Source of the DNA: Ktedonobacterales bacterium
Lineage (GTDB): Bacteria > Chloroflexota > Ktedonobacteria > Ktedonobacterales > JADMIN01
Reading direction: 5' to 3'
Assembly: GCA_025935195.1 (NCBI GenBank)
Contig: JAICVS010000036.1
Location: 1 to 33,867 of the forward strand
Length of the DNA: 33,867 bases
Every line of letters starts with the position of its first letter. Position 1 is the stretch's first letter. This document shows, piece after piece, positions 16,875 to 24,609 of this stretch. The translations under genes were made by a program, and so were the position numbers. The notes beneath the pieces are model-generated. The model made no database searches. It saw only the letters and a program-made list of their open reading frames with translations, and had not been told where the DNA came from.

Positions 16875-17559
16875 TTTGTCTCACCTCGATGTGTATGATG
16901 GGGTGAATTTCCCACAGCGTCGCGCGCGTCTGATTCAGTTGCTCCGGGTGCTCCTGATCCATCATCAGCCATCCGCTGATGCGCACCTGCTTGCCTTTGA
17001 GCGCCGAGAGCGCGCTACTTGTCCACCCCGCGCGGATGGCGTCCACGCGCGGCGTCACCTCGATCACCATCGCATGGCTCTTCGCGTCGCCGGGATTCGC
17101 CGCCAGCCACACATGGTAGTCGCGGAAGTCTACCGCGTGGCAGTTGGGCGACTCAGTGCCCTCGTGGCGCAGATCGAGAATGTAGCCCGTGGTGCGGACG
17201 GCGATGCCCTCATCCTGTGCCACCGCGGCGCGATCGGCGGACGACCAGTTGACACGCTGCTTTCGCTCGATCCCTTGCGGCCAGGTCAGACCAAGCAGCG
17301 TGCTGAGTGTCACGTCGTGATACGCGCCGCCCTCGCCGTCGTCTATGCGGTTCTTGCGCGTGTTGAGCTGCGCGTCGCCGCCGTCGCCGGTGGGCGGGCA
17401 GCCCTGGAAGGTCTTGTCCACCGGCGCGGGATGCGCCGCGCCCGTCGGAAAGCCGCCCGACGTCGAGGTCTGCTGCCCGCTCGTCCCGCCGCCACAGGCC
17501 GCCAACACGACCACGACTAACAGCGCCAGCGAGACGGAGAAACGCTGCACTCGCCACAT
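16843..17559 (-). CDS. Secreted lipoprotein with OB-like domain, unknown function
   Basis: ATG at 17559 has GGAAGGAC eight bases upstream and gives a clean lipoprotein signal (WRVQRFSVSLALLVVVVLAAC, lipidated Cys near 22); the longer track start is rejected. About 238 aa. After a Gly/Ser/Thr linker comes a domain with VRTTGYILDLRHEGTESPNCHAVDFRDYHVWL, MVIEVTPR and GKQVRISGWLMMD..H......RATLWEIHP, a pattern seen in exported bacterial proteins thought to have an OB-type barrel. The conserved Cys, the His-containing DYH and the WEIHP His could form a ligand site. Function unknown. It has its own promoter (TTGCGC-N18-TATGCT) and overlaps the downstream 104-aa gene by 32 nt. Confidence 0.75.
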   Translation of the reverse strand: MWRVQRFSVSLALLVVVVLAACGGGTSGQQTSTSGGFPTGAAHPAPVDKTFQGCPPTGDGGDAQLNTRKNRIDDGEGGAYHDVTLSTLLGLTWPQGIERKQRVNWSSADRAAVAQDEGIAVRTTGYILDLRHEGTESPNCHAVDFRDYHVWLAANPGDAKSHAMVIEVTPRVDAIRAGWTSSALSALKGKQVRISGWLMMDQEHPEQLNQTRATLWEIHPIIHIEVRQNGQWTSIDSR

Positions 17560-17646
17560 CCGCGTCCGTCCTTCCCATATCGCCCGCCCGCATCGCACGC
17601 TCGATGGTATGCTCGCACATCTTTACTCGGCGTCGAGCGCGGGTAC

Positions 17647-17676
17647 AGCATAGCGCGTACTGGGCGCGCGGCGCAA
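17647..17676 (-). promoter_or_regulatory. Promoter of OB-like lipoprotein gene
   Basis: TTGCGC (17676-17671), 18 bp spacer, TATGCT (17652-17647) on the minus strand, 87 bp upstream of the ATG at 17559. Confidence 0.5.
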
Positions 17677-17689
17677 GGCAGGATATGAC

Positions 17690-17727
17690 CGGCAATGTTG
17701 ACCGCGGCAGTCAACATTGCCGTTTTT
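17690..17727 (+). terminator. 13-bp perfect hairpin followed by T-run
   Basis: CGGCAATGTTGAC and GTCAACATTGCCG enclose a 7-nt loop and are followed on the plus strand by TTTTTGCCGCTTTTT. It has the form of a strong rho-independent terminator for plus-strand transcription, yet no plus-strand gene ends here. The right arm overlaps one copy of the GGCAAAAACGGCAA repeat (minus orientation). Confidence 0.6.
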
Positions 17728-17900
17728 GCCGCTTTTTGGCCATGTGTCAGGGGCTCCCTCCTCGCGGATGCCGAATTCAAGCCCTGTGCCGGGGATCAGC
17801 AACGTGACGTTTGGTGTTCTGGGTGGCAAAAACGGCAACGTCGCGGCAAGAAACGGCAAGAAACGGCAAGAAGTGGCACGGTGGGCGGCAAAAACGGCAA
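17717..17900. repeat. Inverted and tandem GGCAAAAACGGCAA / CGGCAAGAAA repeats
   Basis: The 14-mer GGCAAAAACGGCAA occurs at 17825-17838 and 17887-17900 on the plus strand and at 17717-17730 on the minus strand. Between the two plus copies lies a 10-bp tandem repeat CGGCAAGAA(A/G) at 17844, 17854 and 17864. The opposing copies can pair over 14 bp in either transcript. Confidence 0.75.
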
Positions 17901-18032
17901 GGATGGGTGGGGATGCGGCCACATCCAGAGTGCCGTGCCGGCCGTTGCATGCGGGTGAGGTCAGGCTGTTCCGCACTGAGATGTGGTTGTTCAGGTGCTG
18001 GCGGCGCCGGTTGGCGCCGTGGTGATAGAACT

Positions 18033-18061
18033 AAATTACCACAAGAAACGCGGGGCGTCAA
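18033..18061 (-). promoter_or_regulatory. Promoter-like pair with no obvious gene
   Basis: TTGACG (18061-18056), 17 bp, TAATTT (18038-18033) on the minus strand, about 470 bp upstream of the OB-like lipoprotein gene. It would transcribe the repeat and hairpin region first, so it could drive a non-coding RNA or a long leader. Confidence 0.4.
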
Positions 18062-18107
18062 GGATGATGGTCGTTGGCGCTCACGGCCATGCCGCGACCG
18101 GCAATGC

Positions 18108-18998
18108 TCAGGATTTCGCGGCGCCGTTGCCACTGTTTGCGCCGTTGCCGCTGGGTGCGCCGGCCGCCGGCCACAATTCGAGGTGATCGCCCGCCAGGTG
18201 GACGCGCGCCCGCCCGCTGAAGCGCACCGCGTCGAGCAGCGCCTTCGGGATCTGTAGCCGGCCGACGCTGTCAATGATCGCCGTCTCCTCGGCCCGCTCC
18301 TCGGCGTGCAGCACCTCGGTGCTGGTGCGCCCATCGCGGATGGCGACCGAGCGATCCATTGCCTCGGCCACCAGCTTGTCATGCGTCACGATGATGGTCG
18401 TCAGGCCCAGCTCCGCGTTCAGCCCGCGCAGCAGACCCAGCACCTCGCGCGCGGTCACGCTATCCAGCTCGCCGGTCGGCTCGTCCGCCAGCAGCAGCGG
18501 CGGCTCGTTCGCCAGCGCCACCGCCAGCGCGCCGCGCTGTTGCTCGCCGCCAGAGAGCCGGTCGGGCCGGTAGCGCATGCGCGGGCCGAGGCCCACCAGC
18601 TCCAGCAGCTCGCGCGCGCGCCGCTTGCGCCGGCGCGCGGGATACCCCGCCAGCACCATCGGCACCATCACGTTATCGAGCAGCGTCAGGTCGCCGAGCA
18701 GATTGCGGCTGGTCTGCTGCCAGACATGCCCCACCACGCGACGCCGGTAGCGCAGCCGGTCGCGCGCGGAGAGATGGGTCAGGTCCACGCCCGCCACCAT
18801 GCACTTGCCCGCGCTCGGCTCGTCCAGCCCACCCAGGATATTGAGCAGCGTGCTCTTGCCCGCGCCCGACGGCCCTACCAGCGCCAGCATCTCGCCGCGT
18901 GGCACATGCAGATCCAGACCCTGCAGCGCCACCACTTCGAGGTCCGCCGCCTTATAGATTTTGACTAGATTGTGGGCTTCCACCAGCGCGTCCACCAC
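18108..18998 (-). CDS. ABC transporter ATPase with AbrB-like C-terminal tail
   Basis: 296 aa, GTG start at 18998 (the ribosome site is not strong, so the start is uncertain by a few codons). Seen: Walker A GPSGAGKST (42-50), signature LSGGEQQRG (148-156), Walker B LLLADEPTGELD (168-179), switch His in IVTHD (203-207). It is of the LolD/MacB type that partners FtsX-like permeases; the permease gene is 166 bp upstream on the same strand. Odd: after residue 240 the chain carries IDSVGRLQIPKALLDAVRFSGRARVHLAGDHLELWP, which has the look of an AbrB/SpoVT swapped-hairpin unit, followed by a Gly/Asn/Ser-rich tail. Known: that fold normally binds DNA as a dimer, but here it may simply dimerise or regulate the ATPase. 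Transport substrate unknown. Confidence 0.9.
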   Translation of the reverse strand: MVDALVEAHNLVKIYKAADLEVVALQGLDLHVPRGEMLALVGPSGAGKSTLLNILGGLDEPSAGKCMVAGVDLTHLSARDRLRYRRRVVGHVWQQTSRNLLGDLTLLDNVMVPMVLAGYPARRRKRRARELLELVGLGPRMRYRPDRLSGGEQQRGALAVALANEPPLLLADEPTGELDSVTAREVLGLLRGLNAELGLTTIIVTHDKLVAEAMDRSVAIRDGRTSTEVLHAEERAEETAIIDSVGRLQIPKALLDAVRFSGRARVHLAGDHLELWPAAGAPSGNGANSGNGAAKS

Positions 18999-19067
18999 GA
19001 TATGTCCGTCGTCCCTTTCCTCACGCTCGCATCACGCTCGCATACAGAAATCGCGTTGGATGGTCAT

Positions 19068-19119
19068 TGGTGGAGCGGACATTCCTGTCCGCGGGCGGGC
19101 GGGAACGCCCGCCCCACCA
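19068..19119. repeat. Clover-shaped palindromic intergenic element
   Basis: Two adjacent perfect hairpins, GCGGACA/TGTCCGC with a TTCC loop (19075-19092) and GGGCGGGCG/CGCCCGCCC with a GGAA loop (19093-19114), are flanked by complementary TGGTGG and CCACCA. The whole can fold into a three-way junction. It lies between the permease and ATPase genes of one operon. A TCACGCTCGCA doublet lies just left of it. Confidence 0.7.
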
Positions 19120-19164
19120 CCACACCGCACACTGGATACGACAACAACGCAGGCAATCTCGACG

Positions 19165-22100
19165 TCAGTCTTCGCCCAGTCGCAGCGTGCTGCCCAGGCC
19201 CAACCGCGTCGCGTAGCGCGCCGCGATTGCCAGCGCGACCGCGAACGCCAGCAGCAGCGCGGCGTAGAACAACGCCGCGTTCGGCGCGTTGAACGCGAGG
19301 ATGTACGGCGGCACGCCCAGCCGGGTCGCATCAATGGATGAGTCACTGAATTGCAGGAAGGGCAGCGTCGCTGTCACCAGGATGACACCCAGGATGGTCC
19401 CGCCCAGCAGGCCGAAGAAGTAGACCACGATCTGCTCGCCCAGCAGCAACCCCGTCAGTTGCCGGCCCGACATGCCGAAGGTGCGCAGCACCGCGAATTG
19501 CCGCGCCCGCTGGCGTGCCGCCAGCAGCGATTGGATGATGCTGCCCAGTACGGCCAGCAGCGCCGCCGTGATAGCGCCGACCAGCAGCAGTCCGCGCATG
19601 CCCGCCGAGATGGGATTCGAGGCGTTTGCCTCCTCCTCATCGGCCAGATTCGCAATCCGCGATGCACCGAACTCTGGCTGCTGCAGCGTTTGGATGAGCG
19701 CGGCGCGCTGGCTCGGGTCGGGTGACGCGCGTACCCAGAACTCGTTCGCGCCGAGCTCGCTGGTGTCGCTGCTCACCAGATTGGCCTTGACGGCGCTGAA
19801 ATAGTCGCTCATATCCACCACGACGAAGCCGCCCACCTCGCGCGTGGGGTAGAGCGTCGGGAACTCGTGGACGACGGCGCCGACGGTGAACGTCACGTTC
19901 TGGAACGGCACCTCAGGCGGCAGCAGGGTGAACGTGTCGCCCGGCCGCACGTGATAGCGCGCGGCGAATGTGTCGCTCACGAGCGCCCAGACGGGCGCGG
20001 CGGCGGTGCCCGCGCTGTCGCCATGCACATGCGCGCGCATACCGCCCAGCAGCCCCGCCAGCGGCACGCTCGCATAGTCGTCGCGCCACGAGACCTGTCC
20101 GGCGGCAATGTCGAAGGTGGCCGGGTCGATGCCCAGCAGATCCAACTGTTCGCCGCCTAGATCGGGCGTCGTGCCGGCCTGCACTCGATACGCGGGCGAG
20201 ACGGCGCGCACCCCTGGCAGCGCGGCGATCCGCGCGGCCAACTTCGCGTCGCTGCCTTCACCCTGCCCCAGCAGCTCGTCCACGCGCACATCCGTGCCGA
20301 TGGTGTAGGTGGCGCGGTCGTGCGCGTCGCGCAGCAGCGACGCGTCGAAGGTGAGCGCGAACAGCCCCAGCCCCACCGCCAGCACCAACAGCAGCGTCAG
20401 CCGCCCGTAGCGGCCCGGATTGCGCTCCACCTGCGCGAGCGCCAAGAGCGGCGTCGCGCCGTTGGCGCGCGCGGCGACGCGCGCGCCCAGGCCCGCGCCC
20501 AGCGGGAAGACACGCAACACCAGCAGCGCCCCCGCCAGCAGCAGCAGCGCCGGCGTCACCAGCAGCAATGGACTGGCCCCGCTGGGCGCGCCACCCGCGT
20601 TGTTCGTAAGCTGCTGCCGCGTCGCCGTCCCACCGAATTGATTCAGATCCAGATAGCCGGCCACGCACAACACTGCCAGCGCGATGTCCAGGTAATAGCG
20701 GCGCCAGAGCGGCACATGCGTGGCGCGGCCCTGCTCACGTCGCGCCGCCAGCACATCCATCCGCGCCGATTGGAACGCCGAGAACGCTACGGCGCCCACG
20801 CCGAGCAGCGCGCCGATAACGGCGGGAACCGCGACCGACGCCGGGCTGGCGACGTGCGCGAGATAGGCCGGCCCCACCCCCGTCCCGCGCAGCACATCGG
20901 TGGGAATGAAGAGCCGCAATAGCGCCAGCGCCAGCGCCGCCGCCAGGAACGGGCCGGCCACCAGCGCGATCACGGCCAGCAGCATGCCTTGCGTGGTGTA
21001 CGCGCCGAGCAACTGCGCGCCGCTGGCGCCGCGACTCTTGAGCGTGGCGATCTCCATGCTCTGCCCTTCGATGAGCAGGCCGGCCATCGCGCTCACGAAC
21101 AACAGCGCCAGCCCCACCACCTGCGCCACGATCACGTAGAGTGGCAGCGCCAGGAGCGCCTGCTGGCGCTGGATGTCCTGAATGGTGGTGTCGAGGTTCG
21201 TCTGCAGCCGGACCTGGGCGATGCCGGGCAGCGCGAGCAGCGTGCCGCTCAGATGCGAGCGCAGGTTGCCGACGTTATCGGCGACCGCCGCTATGTTGTC
21301 CACGGTCAACGCATCTGGGCGCGTGTAATAAATCCAGCGCTGCGTCATGGCGACCGAGTTGAAGCGATTGAGCTGCGCAAAGAACGTGTCGTACGTCACC
21401 AGCACGGGATAGATGAATGGTGGGTTCGGGCTGACGTCGAAGCGCAGCCCGTTCCAGTACGGGTCGTTCACGTCGGTGGGCGCCCAGATGCCGGCGACGC
21501 GCACCGACAGCCGGATGGAATGGTCGCCGAACTGGGTAACGCTCAAGGTGTCGCCGACCTTGACGCCGACCTGATCCGCCATCTGCTTGGTGATCGCGCC
21601 CTCGGGCACGGCTCCGGTAGCGGGGGAGGCTGACGGCGCGGCGCCGGCGACGAAGCGCATGTGCGGCGCGGCGGCGGCCAGGTCGAAGCCCTCGAAGCGC
21701 ACCTGCGGCGCCTGCGAATCGGCGAACGAGAAGGTGTGGGCGCCGGCCCGCGGCAGCAACATGTCGTCGCTGGCGGTGTAATACGTCGGTGTGGCGCCAG
21801 TGAAGCTGGACGCATACTGCCGCGCCAGCCCCGCGACCACCGGGGCGGCGGCGTCGCGCACCGACGCCGTGATCGCCGGGCTATCCACCTGGATTTGCAC
21901 GTTGCGCCCCGACGGCAGCTCGCCCGCGAGCGTGCGCTGGAGCTGGAGATCGGCGACCAGGGCGTCATAGAGCGGCACGGAGCAGATCAGCACGACCGCG
22001 ACCAACATCCCCACCGCGACCGCCAGCAGCACCGTCCATCCGCGCGACAGCCGCATGCCGGCCAGCCATGCGGCCGAGAACGGCCCCGGCCGGCTGGCGC

Positions 22101-22194
22101 GGCGCGGAGTATCCGCCCGCCGCTGCCCCATCTCCGCGCGCTCCGGCCCCGCTTCGTCGTCCCGCGTCTGCCCTTGCGCCAGATCCAACCGCAT
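19165..22194 (-). CDS. FtsX-like ABC transporter permease (two MacB-type halves)
   Basis: ATG at 22194 has AAGGAG upstream; the 66 extra track residues are rejected (1009 aa). Seen: N-terminal membrane segment (WTVLLAVAVGMLVAVVLICSVPLYDAL), a large outside domain (about 70-360), a first block of three membrane segments (QVVGLALLFVSAMAGLLI, LLAVIALVAGPFLAAALALALL, AVPAVIGALLGVGAVAF), further segments in the middle, a second outside domain, and a final block (GLLLVGAITAALLAVLGSII, YFFGLLGGTILGVILV, ALFYAALLLAFAVALAIAA). This is the duplicated FtsX architecture. SMEIATLKSRGAS and QFAVLRTFGMSG are the coupling-helix motifs contacting the ATPase. Known: such systems move lipids, lipoproteins or antibiotics, or transmit force to outside enzymes. 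The ATPase gene follows. Confidence 0.9.
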   Translation of the reverse strand: MRLDLAQGQTRDDEAGPERAEMGQRRADTPRRASRPGPFSAAWLAGMRLSRGWTVLLAVAVGMLVAVVLICSVPLYDALVADLQLQRTLAGELPSGRNVQIQVDSPAITASVRDAAAPVVAGLARQYASSFTGATPTYYTASDDMLLPRAGAHTFSFADSQAPQVRFEGFDLAAAAPHMRFVAGAAPSASPATGAVPEGAITKQMADQVGVKVGDTLSVTQFGDHSIRLSVRVAGIWAPTDVNDPYWNGLRFDVSPNPPFIYPVLVTYDTFFAQLNRFNSVAMTQRWIYYTRPDALTVDNIAAVADNVGNLRSHLSGTLLALPGIAQVRLQTNLDTTIQDIQRQQALLALPLYVIVAQVVGLALLFVSAMAGLLIEGQSMEIATLKSRGASGAQLLGAYTTQGMLLAVIALVAGPFLAAALALALLRLFIPTDVLRGTGVGPAYLAHVASPASVAVPAVIGALLGVGAVAFSAFQSARMDVLAARREQGRATHVPLWRRYYLDIALAVLCVAGYLDLNQFGGTATRQQLTNNAGGAPSGASPLLLVTPALLLLAGALLVLRVFPLGAGLGARVAARANGATPLLALAQVERNPGRYGRLTLLLVLAVGLGLFALTFDASLLRDAHDRATYTIGTDVRVDELLGQGEGSDAKLAARIAALPGVRAVSPAYRVQAGTTPDLGGEQLDLLGIDPATFDIAAGQVSWRDDYASVPLAGLLGGMRAHVHGDSAGTAAAPVWALVSDTFAARYHVRPGDTFTLLPPEVPFQNVTFTVGAVVHEFPTLYPTREVGGFVVVDMSDYFSAVKANLVSSDTSELGANEFWVRASPDPSQRAALIQTLQQPEFGASRIANLADEEEANASNPISAGMRGLLLVGAITAALLAVLGSIIQSLLAARQRARQFAVLRTFGMSGRQLTGLLLGEQIVVYFFGLLGGTILGVILVTATLPFLQFSDSSIDATRLGVPPYILAFNAPNAALFYAALLLAFAVALAIAARYATRLGLGSTLRLGED

Positions 22195-22571
22195 CCCATA
22201 GCTCCTTAACAGAACGTCGCCCGCACGTGTATGCCCCGCCATTCTATCATTCGCGTCACCAGCGCATGCCCGCCCCATGCCCTTCCGGCTGGCAGACGCA
22301 AGCGCCCCGCGCGATAGAATCGCCAGCCCGCTAGATATGACGCGCGAGCGCGGCGTGATTATCTCGCGTGTGCCGCCTGTGCCACACCTCACCGATCACG
22401 CCGACCTCCCAGCTACCTCGGCACGACGACACGACAAACAGCCGCCGCGCCGATGCCATGCCTCGACGTGGCGGCTCTGCTGATCTATGCTGACGGCCCC
22501 CCATACTGGGCGGTCTCGCTCCGCCTCCCCTCTCCTCGCGAGGAGAGGGGACCAGGGAGTGAGGAGCCTCA
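22195..22571. other. Intergenic region between XRE-TPR regulator and permease operon
   Basis: No gene supported. It contains the 24-bp palindrome at 22527-22550, an AGCCGCC...GGCGGCT inverted repeat (22440-22476), a GCGATAGAATCGC palindrome near 22309-22321, and a minus-strand TAGAAT -10-like box near 22241 that could serve the permease, with a poor -35. Confidence 0.45.
22527..22550. repeat. 24-bp perfect palindrome CCCCTCTCCTCG/CGAGGAGAGGGG
   Basis: Perfect 12-bp arms without spacer lie 22 bp after the minus-strand XRE-TPR stop codon. It may act as a terminator hairpin or as a copy of the CCCCTCTCC-type intergenic palindromes common in some high-G+C bacterial genomes. Confidence 0.55.
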
Positions 22572-23963
22572 CTACTGCGCGAGGTTGTGTCGTGCCGCGG
22601 TCTGGAAGGCCTGGCGCAACATCTCCAACGCGCGCCGGCTCTCGCCTTTGCGCTCCAGGAACTCAGAGAATTGGGCGTAGGCCGCGCGCAGGCGCTCCGG
22701 CGCATCTGCCTCTCGCAAGAGCGTGATCGCCTCGTCGAACGTGCGCTGCGCCTCGTCCATCTGCTGCTGCCGCTCCCGCACCTGCGCCCACACTAGCAGC
22801 GTCTCCGCGCGTTCGCGCGTGTCCGGCAGCGCCTCCGCGCGTTCCAGCGCGTCTCGCGCCGCCGCCGCGGCCTCCTCAAGATTGCCCTGCTTCAGGGCGA
22901 GAATGGCCAGTCCCCGTTGCGCCTCCACCACGCCGGAGGCATCCCGCTGCGCCGACGCCAGCGCGTAAGCCGTCTGTAGCTGCTCGCGTGCGTCGTCGAA
23001 GCTGCCGACTTCGGCGTACGCTCGGCCCAGGCGATTGTAGATGCCGGCGATCGCCTGCCGGCTCTCGGCTTCCTGATAGGCGCTGGTGCTCTTCAACGTG
23101 TAATAGCGTGCGGTTGTCGCGTCGCCCTTCTCGCTGAAGGCGCGGCTGAGACTCCAATAGGTCTTGCCAAGCGTTGCCGGATTGGTGACCGACTCGGCCA
23201 CCTTGGCGGCTTGCAGCAGCGTGCGCATCGCCTGATCGTGATCGCCTACCAGCGCGTACTGGTTGCCAAGTTGGGCCAGCGCCTCCAAATGGAAAGCTGG
23301 ATCGGTGCCTCGTCCTGCCTCGATGGCCTCCACACAGCGGCGGAAGGCGTCCAGCGCCAGGGCGTTCGCATGCAGCAGCGCGTGCGCCTTGCCCAGCGCG
23401 AAGCGCAGCCGCGCCGCGCGCGCATCGTCGTGGGCGCGCTCCGCCGCCGCCAAGCCATCTTGCGCCACCCGGCGCGCGTCTTCGCCACGGCGCTGCTGCG
23501 CGTAGCACGGTGACAACTGTATCGCCAGCGCCGCCTGTTCGCGCGCATTGAGCGAGGTCGTCGCGGAGAGCCGCTGCAACATCTCCACAGCCTGCCGCAC
23601 GCTCTGCGGTGTGTCTTGCAGCGCCAGCGCCTGCGCGTCACGCAGTTTGGCGTCCACATCCTCGCGCACGCGCTCCGCGCCTGGATCGCGAGCCTCCACG
23701 GCGGCCGCCCCCGCGCCGAACTTCGCCTCGAAGTCCGTATCGCCGAGCAGGTCCGTGATCGGCACTTGCAGCCGCTCGGCCAGCTTTTCCAGCGCACCAA
23801 GCGAGGGGCGTATTTGGCCACGCTCGACGGCCGACACGTACGACACTGAAAATTGGTTCTTCGCTACCTCACCCTGCGTAAGATTGCGCGTCAGTCGCGC
23901 GCGGCGTAGCCGCTGACCGAGACGTTGAGTTGACTCGTCACGGGTTGCCTGCTGTTGCTCCAT
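22572..23963 (-). CDS. XRE-family regulator with TPR repeats
   Basis: 463 aa, ATG at 23963 with a GGGGGAAG site upstream. N-terminal Cro/C1-type helix-turn-helix (about 15-72): LGQRLRRARLTRNLTQGEVAK...SVSYVSAVERGQIRPSLGALEKLAERL. From about 135 to 450 there are tetratricopeptide-like helical pairs (ALAQLGNQYALVGDHDQAMRTLLQAA, IYNRLGRAYAEVGSFDDAREQLQTAYALA, AQRGLAILALKQGNLEEAAAAARDALE and others). Known: this layout is shared with peptide-responsive or starvation-responsive regulators (RRNPP-like and actinobacterial XRE-TPR types), where TPRs bind a short peptide or a partner protein. Inferred: a regulator controlled by a small ligand. No peptide gene is adjacent, although a 53-aa peptide gene lies 11 kb away. 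Targets unknown; it is divergent from the SUI1 operon across 646 bp. Confidence 0.9.
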   Translation of the reverse strand: MEQQQATRDESTQRLGQRLRRARLTRNLTQGEVAKNQFSVSYVSAVERGQIRPSLGALEKLAERLQVPITDLLGDTDFEAKFGAGAAAVEARDPGAERVREDVDAKLRDAQALALQDTPQSVRQAVEMLQRLSATTSLNAREQAALAIQLSPCYAQQRRGEDARRVAQDGLAAAERAHDDARAARLRFALGKAHALLHANALALDAFRRCVEAIEAGRGTDPAFHLEALAQLGNQYALVGDHDQAMRTLLQAAKVAESVTNPATLGKTYWSLSRAFSEKGDATTARYYTLKSTSAYQEAESRQAIAGIYNRLGRAYAEVGSFDDAREQLQTAYALASAQRDASGVVEAQRGLAILALKQGNLEEAAAAARDALERAEALPDTRERAETLLVWAQVRERQQQMDEAQRTFDEAITLLREADAPERLRAAYAQFSEFLERKGESRRALEMLRQAFQTAARHNLAQ

Positions 23964-24115
23964 AGATCGCCACTTCCCCCTGTCGCCTGAAACGACAATA
24001 GGTAGCGACTTAGCGGTGATCCCATCGCCGCCGCTTCGCTACATCGCATTGTGCCATTGTGACTGCACTGGCGCCTGGTTCGCCGGACCGGTATCTCCGG
24101 ACTCCCACTCCATTA

Positions 24116-24125
24116 ATGATATCAT
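24116..24125. promoter_or_regulatory. Palindrome ATGATATCAT, possible operator
   Basis: A perfect 10-bp palindrome in an A+T-rich patch (CCATTAATGATATCATGAC) 153 bp upstream of the XRE-TPR start. Helix-turn-helix dimers often bind such sites; autoregulation is only a guess. Confidence 0.3.
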
Positions 24126-24293
24126 GACTTCAAAAGAATTGCCGCGTTGCATAGCCCCAATTTCCTTTTCTGACACACAGCCGCTCTACCGAGTGCCACG
24201 CGCGAATCCGACATTCTTGCTGTTGGAGCAGTTCCGCCTCATCCCATTCCCAACCCGTGTGCTTGCCGCTTCCGCATGCACAACCTGGCGATT

Positions 24294-24309
24294 ATGAGCA
24301 TGTGCTCAT
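24294..24309. promoter_or_regulatory. Palindrome ATGAGCA-TG-TGCTCAT, possible operator
   Basis: Perfect 7-bp arms with a 2-bp centre in the middle of the long divergent gap. No associated promoter boxes are convincing. Confidence 0.3.
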
Positions 24310-24529
24310 GGTGCGGCCGATGTGCCATCGCGTCCGCGCACCACCCGCGTGACGCTCCCTAGTCGCTGTTCTCCAGCGCATTTTCATCGAAAGAGGACCC
24401 GCTGACCACGATGGCGCTCGCTTTATGCTGTCATGCTCGATTCGCTTCTCCAACTCACCCCAATCGCCATATGCCGGCCGGCGGGGCCCGCGTCACTGCT
24501 GGGCCAGGGCATGGCATGCGGCGGTGTGG

Positions 24530-24580
24530 TACAGTACGACTGGCGCGACGCGACTAGCAGGGTTGCGCCGCGCCAGTCGT
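24530..24580 (+). promoter_or_regulatory. -10-like box and long hairpin at 5' end of SUI1 mRNA
   Basis: TACAGT (24530-24535) is directly followed by ACGACTGGCGCG (24536-24547), which is perfectly complementary to CGCGCCAGTCGT (24569-24580) over 12 bp with a 21-nt loop. A transcript beginning around 24541 would carry most of this stem at its very 5' end, 29 nt before the GTG start. It could be an mRNA-stabilising or regulatory hairpin, or a DNA operator. Confidence 0.45.
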
Positions 24581-24609
24581 GAGATCAAGCCACTGAAGGA
24601 GCGCACAGC

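Larger units (their letters stand above)
17560..18107. other. Repeat- and hairpin-rich gap between lipoprotein and ABC ATPase genes
   Basis: No protein gene supported: ORFs on both strands translate the repeats into low-complexity peptides. It contains a 13-bp hairpin with T-run, three copies of GGCAAAAACGGCAA in both orientations, a 10-bp tandem repeat, a CGGCGCC hairpin (18002-18019) and two minus-strand promoter-like pairs. A non-coding RNA or attenuator is possible. Confidence 0.5.
23964..24609. other. Long intergenic region upstream of XRE-TPR and SUI1 genes
   Basis: No gene supported: the 93-aa and 146-aa plus-strand ORFs are Pro/Arg-rich with no ribosome site. Base composition is lower in G+C in the left half. 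It contains the palindrome ATGATATCAT (24116-24125), a near-perfect palindrome ATGAGCA-TG-TGCTCAT (24294-24309) and, next to the SUI1 gene, a long hairpin (annotated separately). The two palindromes are operator-sized. Confidence 0.5.

Noticed and set aside
17844-17873. CGGCAAGAAA repeats considered as a CRISPR remnant
   Set aside because: Units are 10 bp, directly adjacent with no spacers, and no cas genes are present.
17623-18382. Minus-strand ORFs of 117 and 201 aa across the repeat-rich gap
   Set aside because: They translate GC-rich repeats into FLPFLA-type low complexity, and one overlaps the ABC ATPase out of frame.
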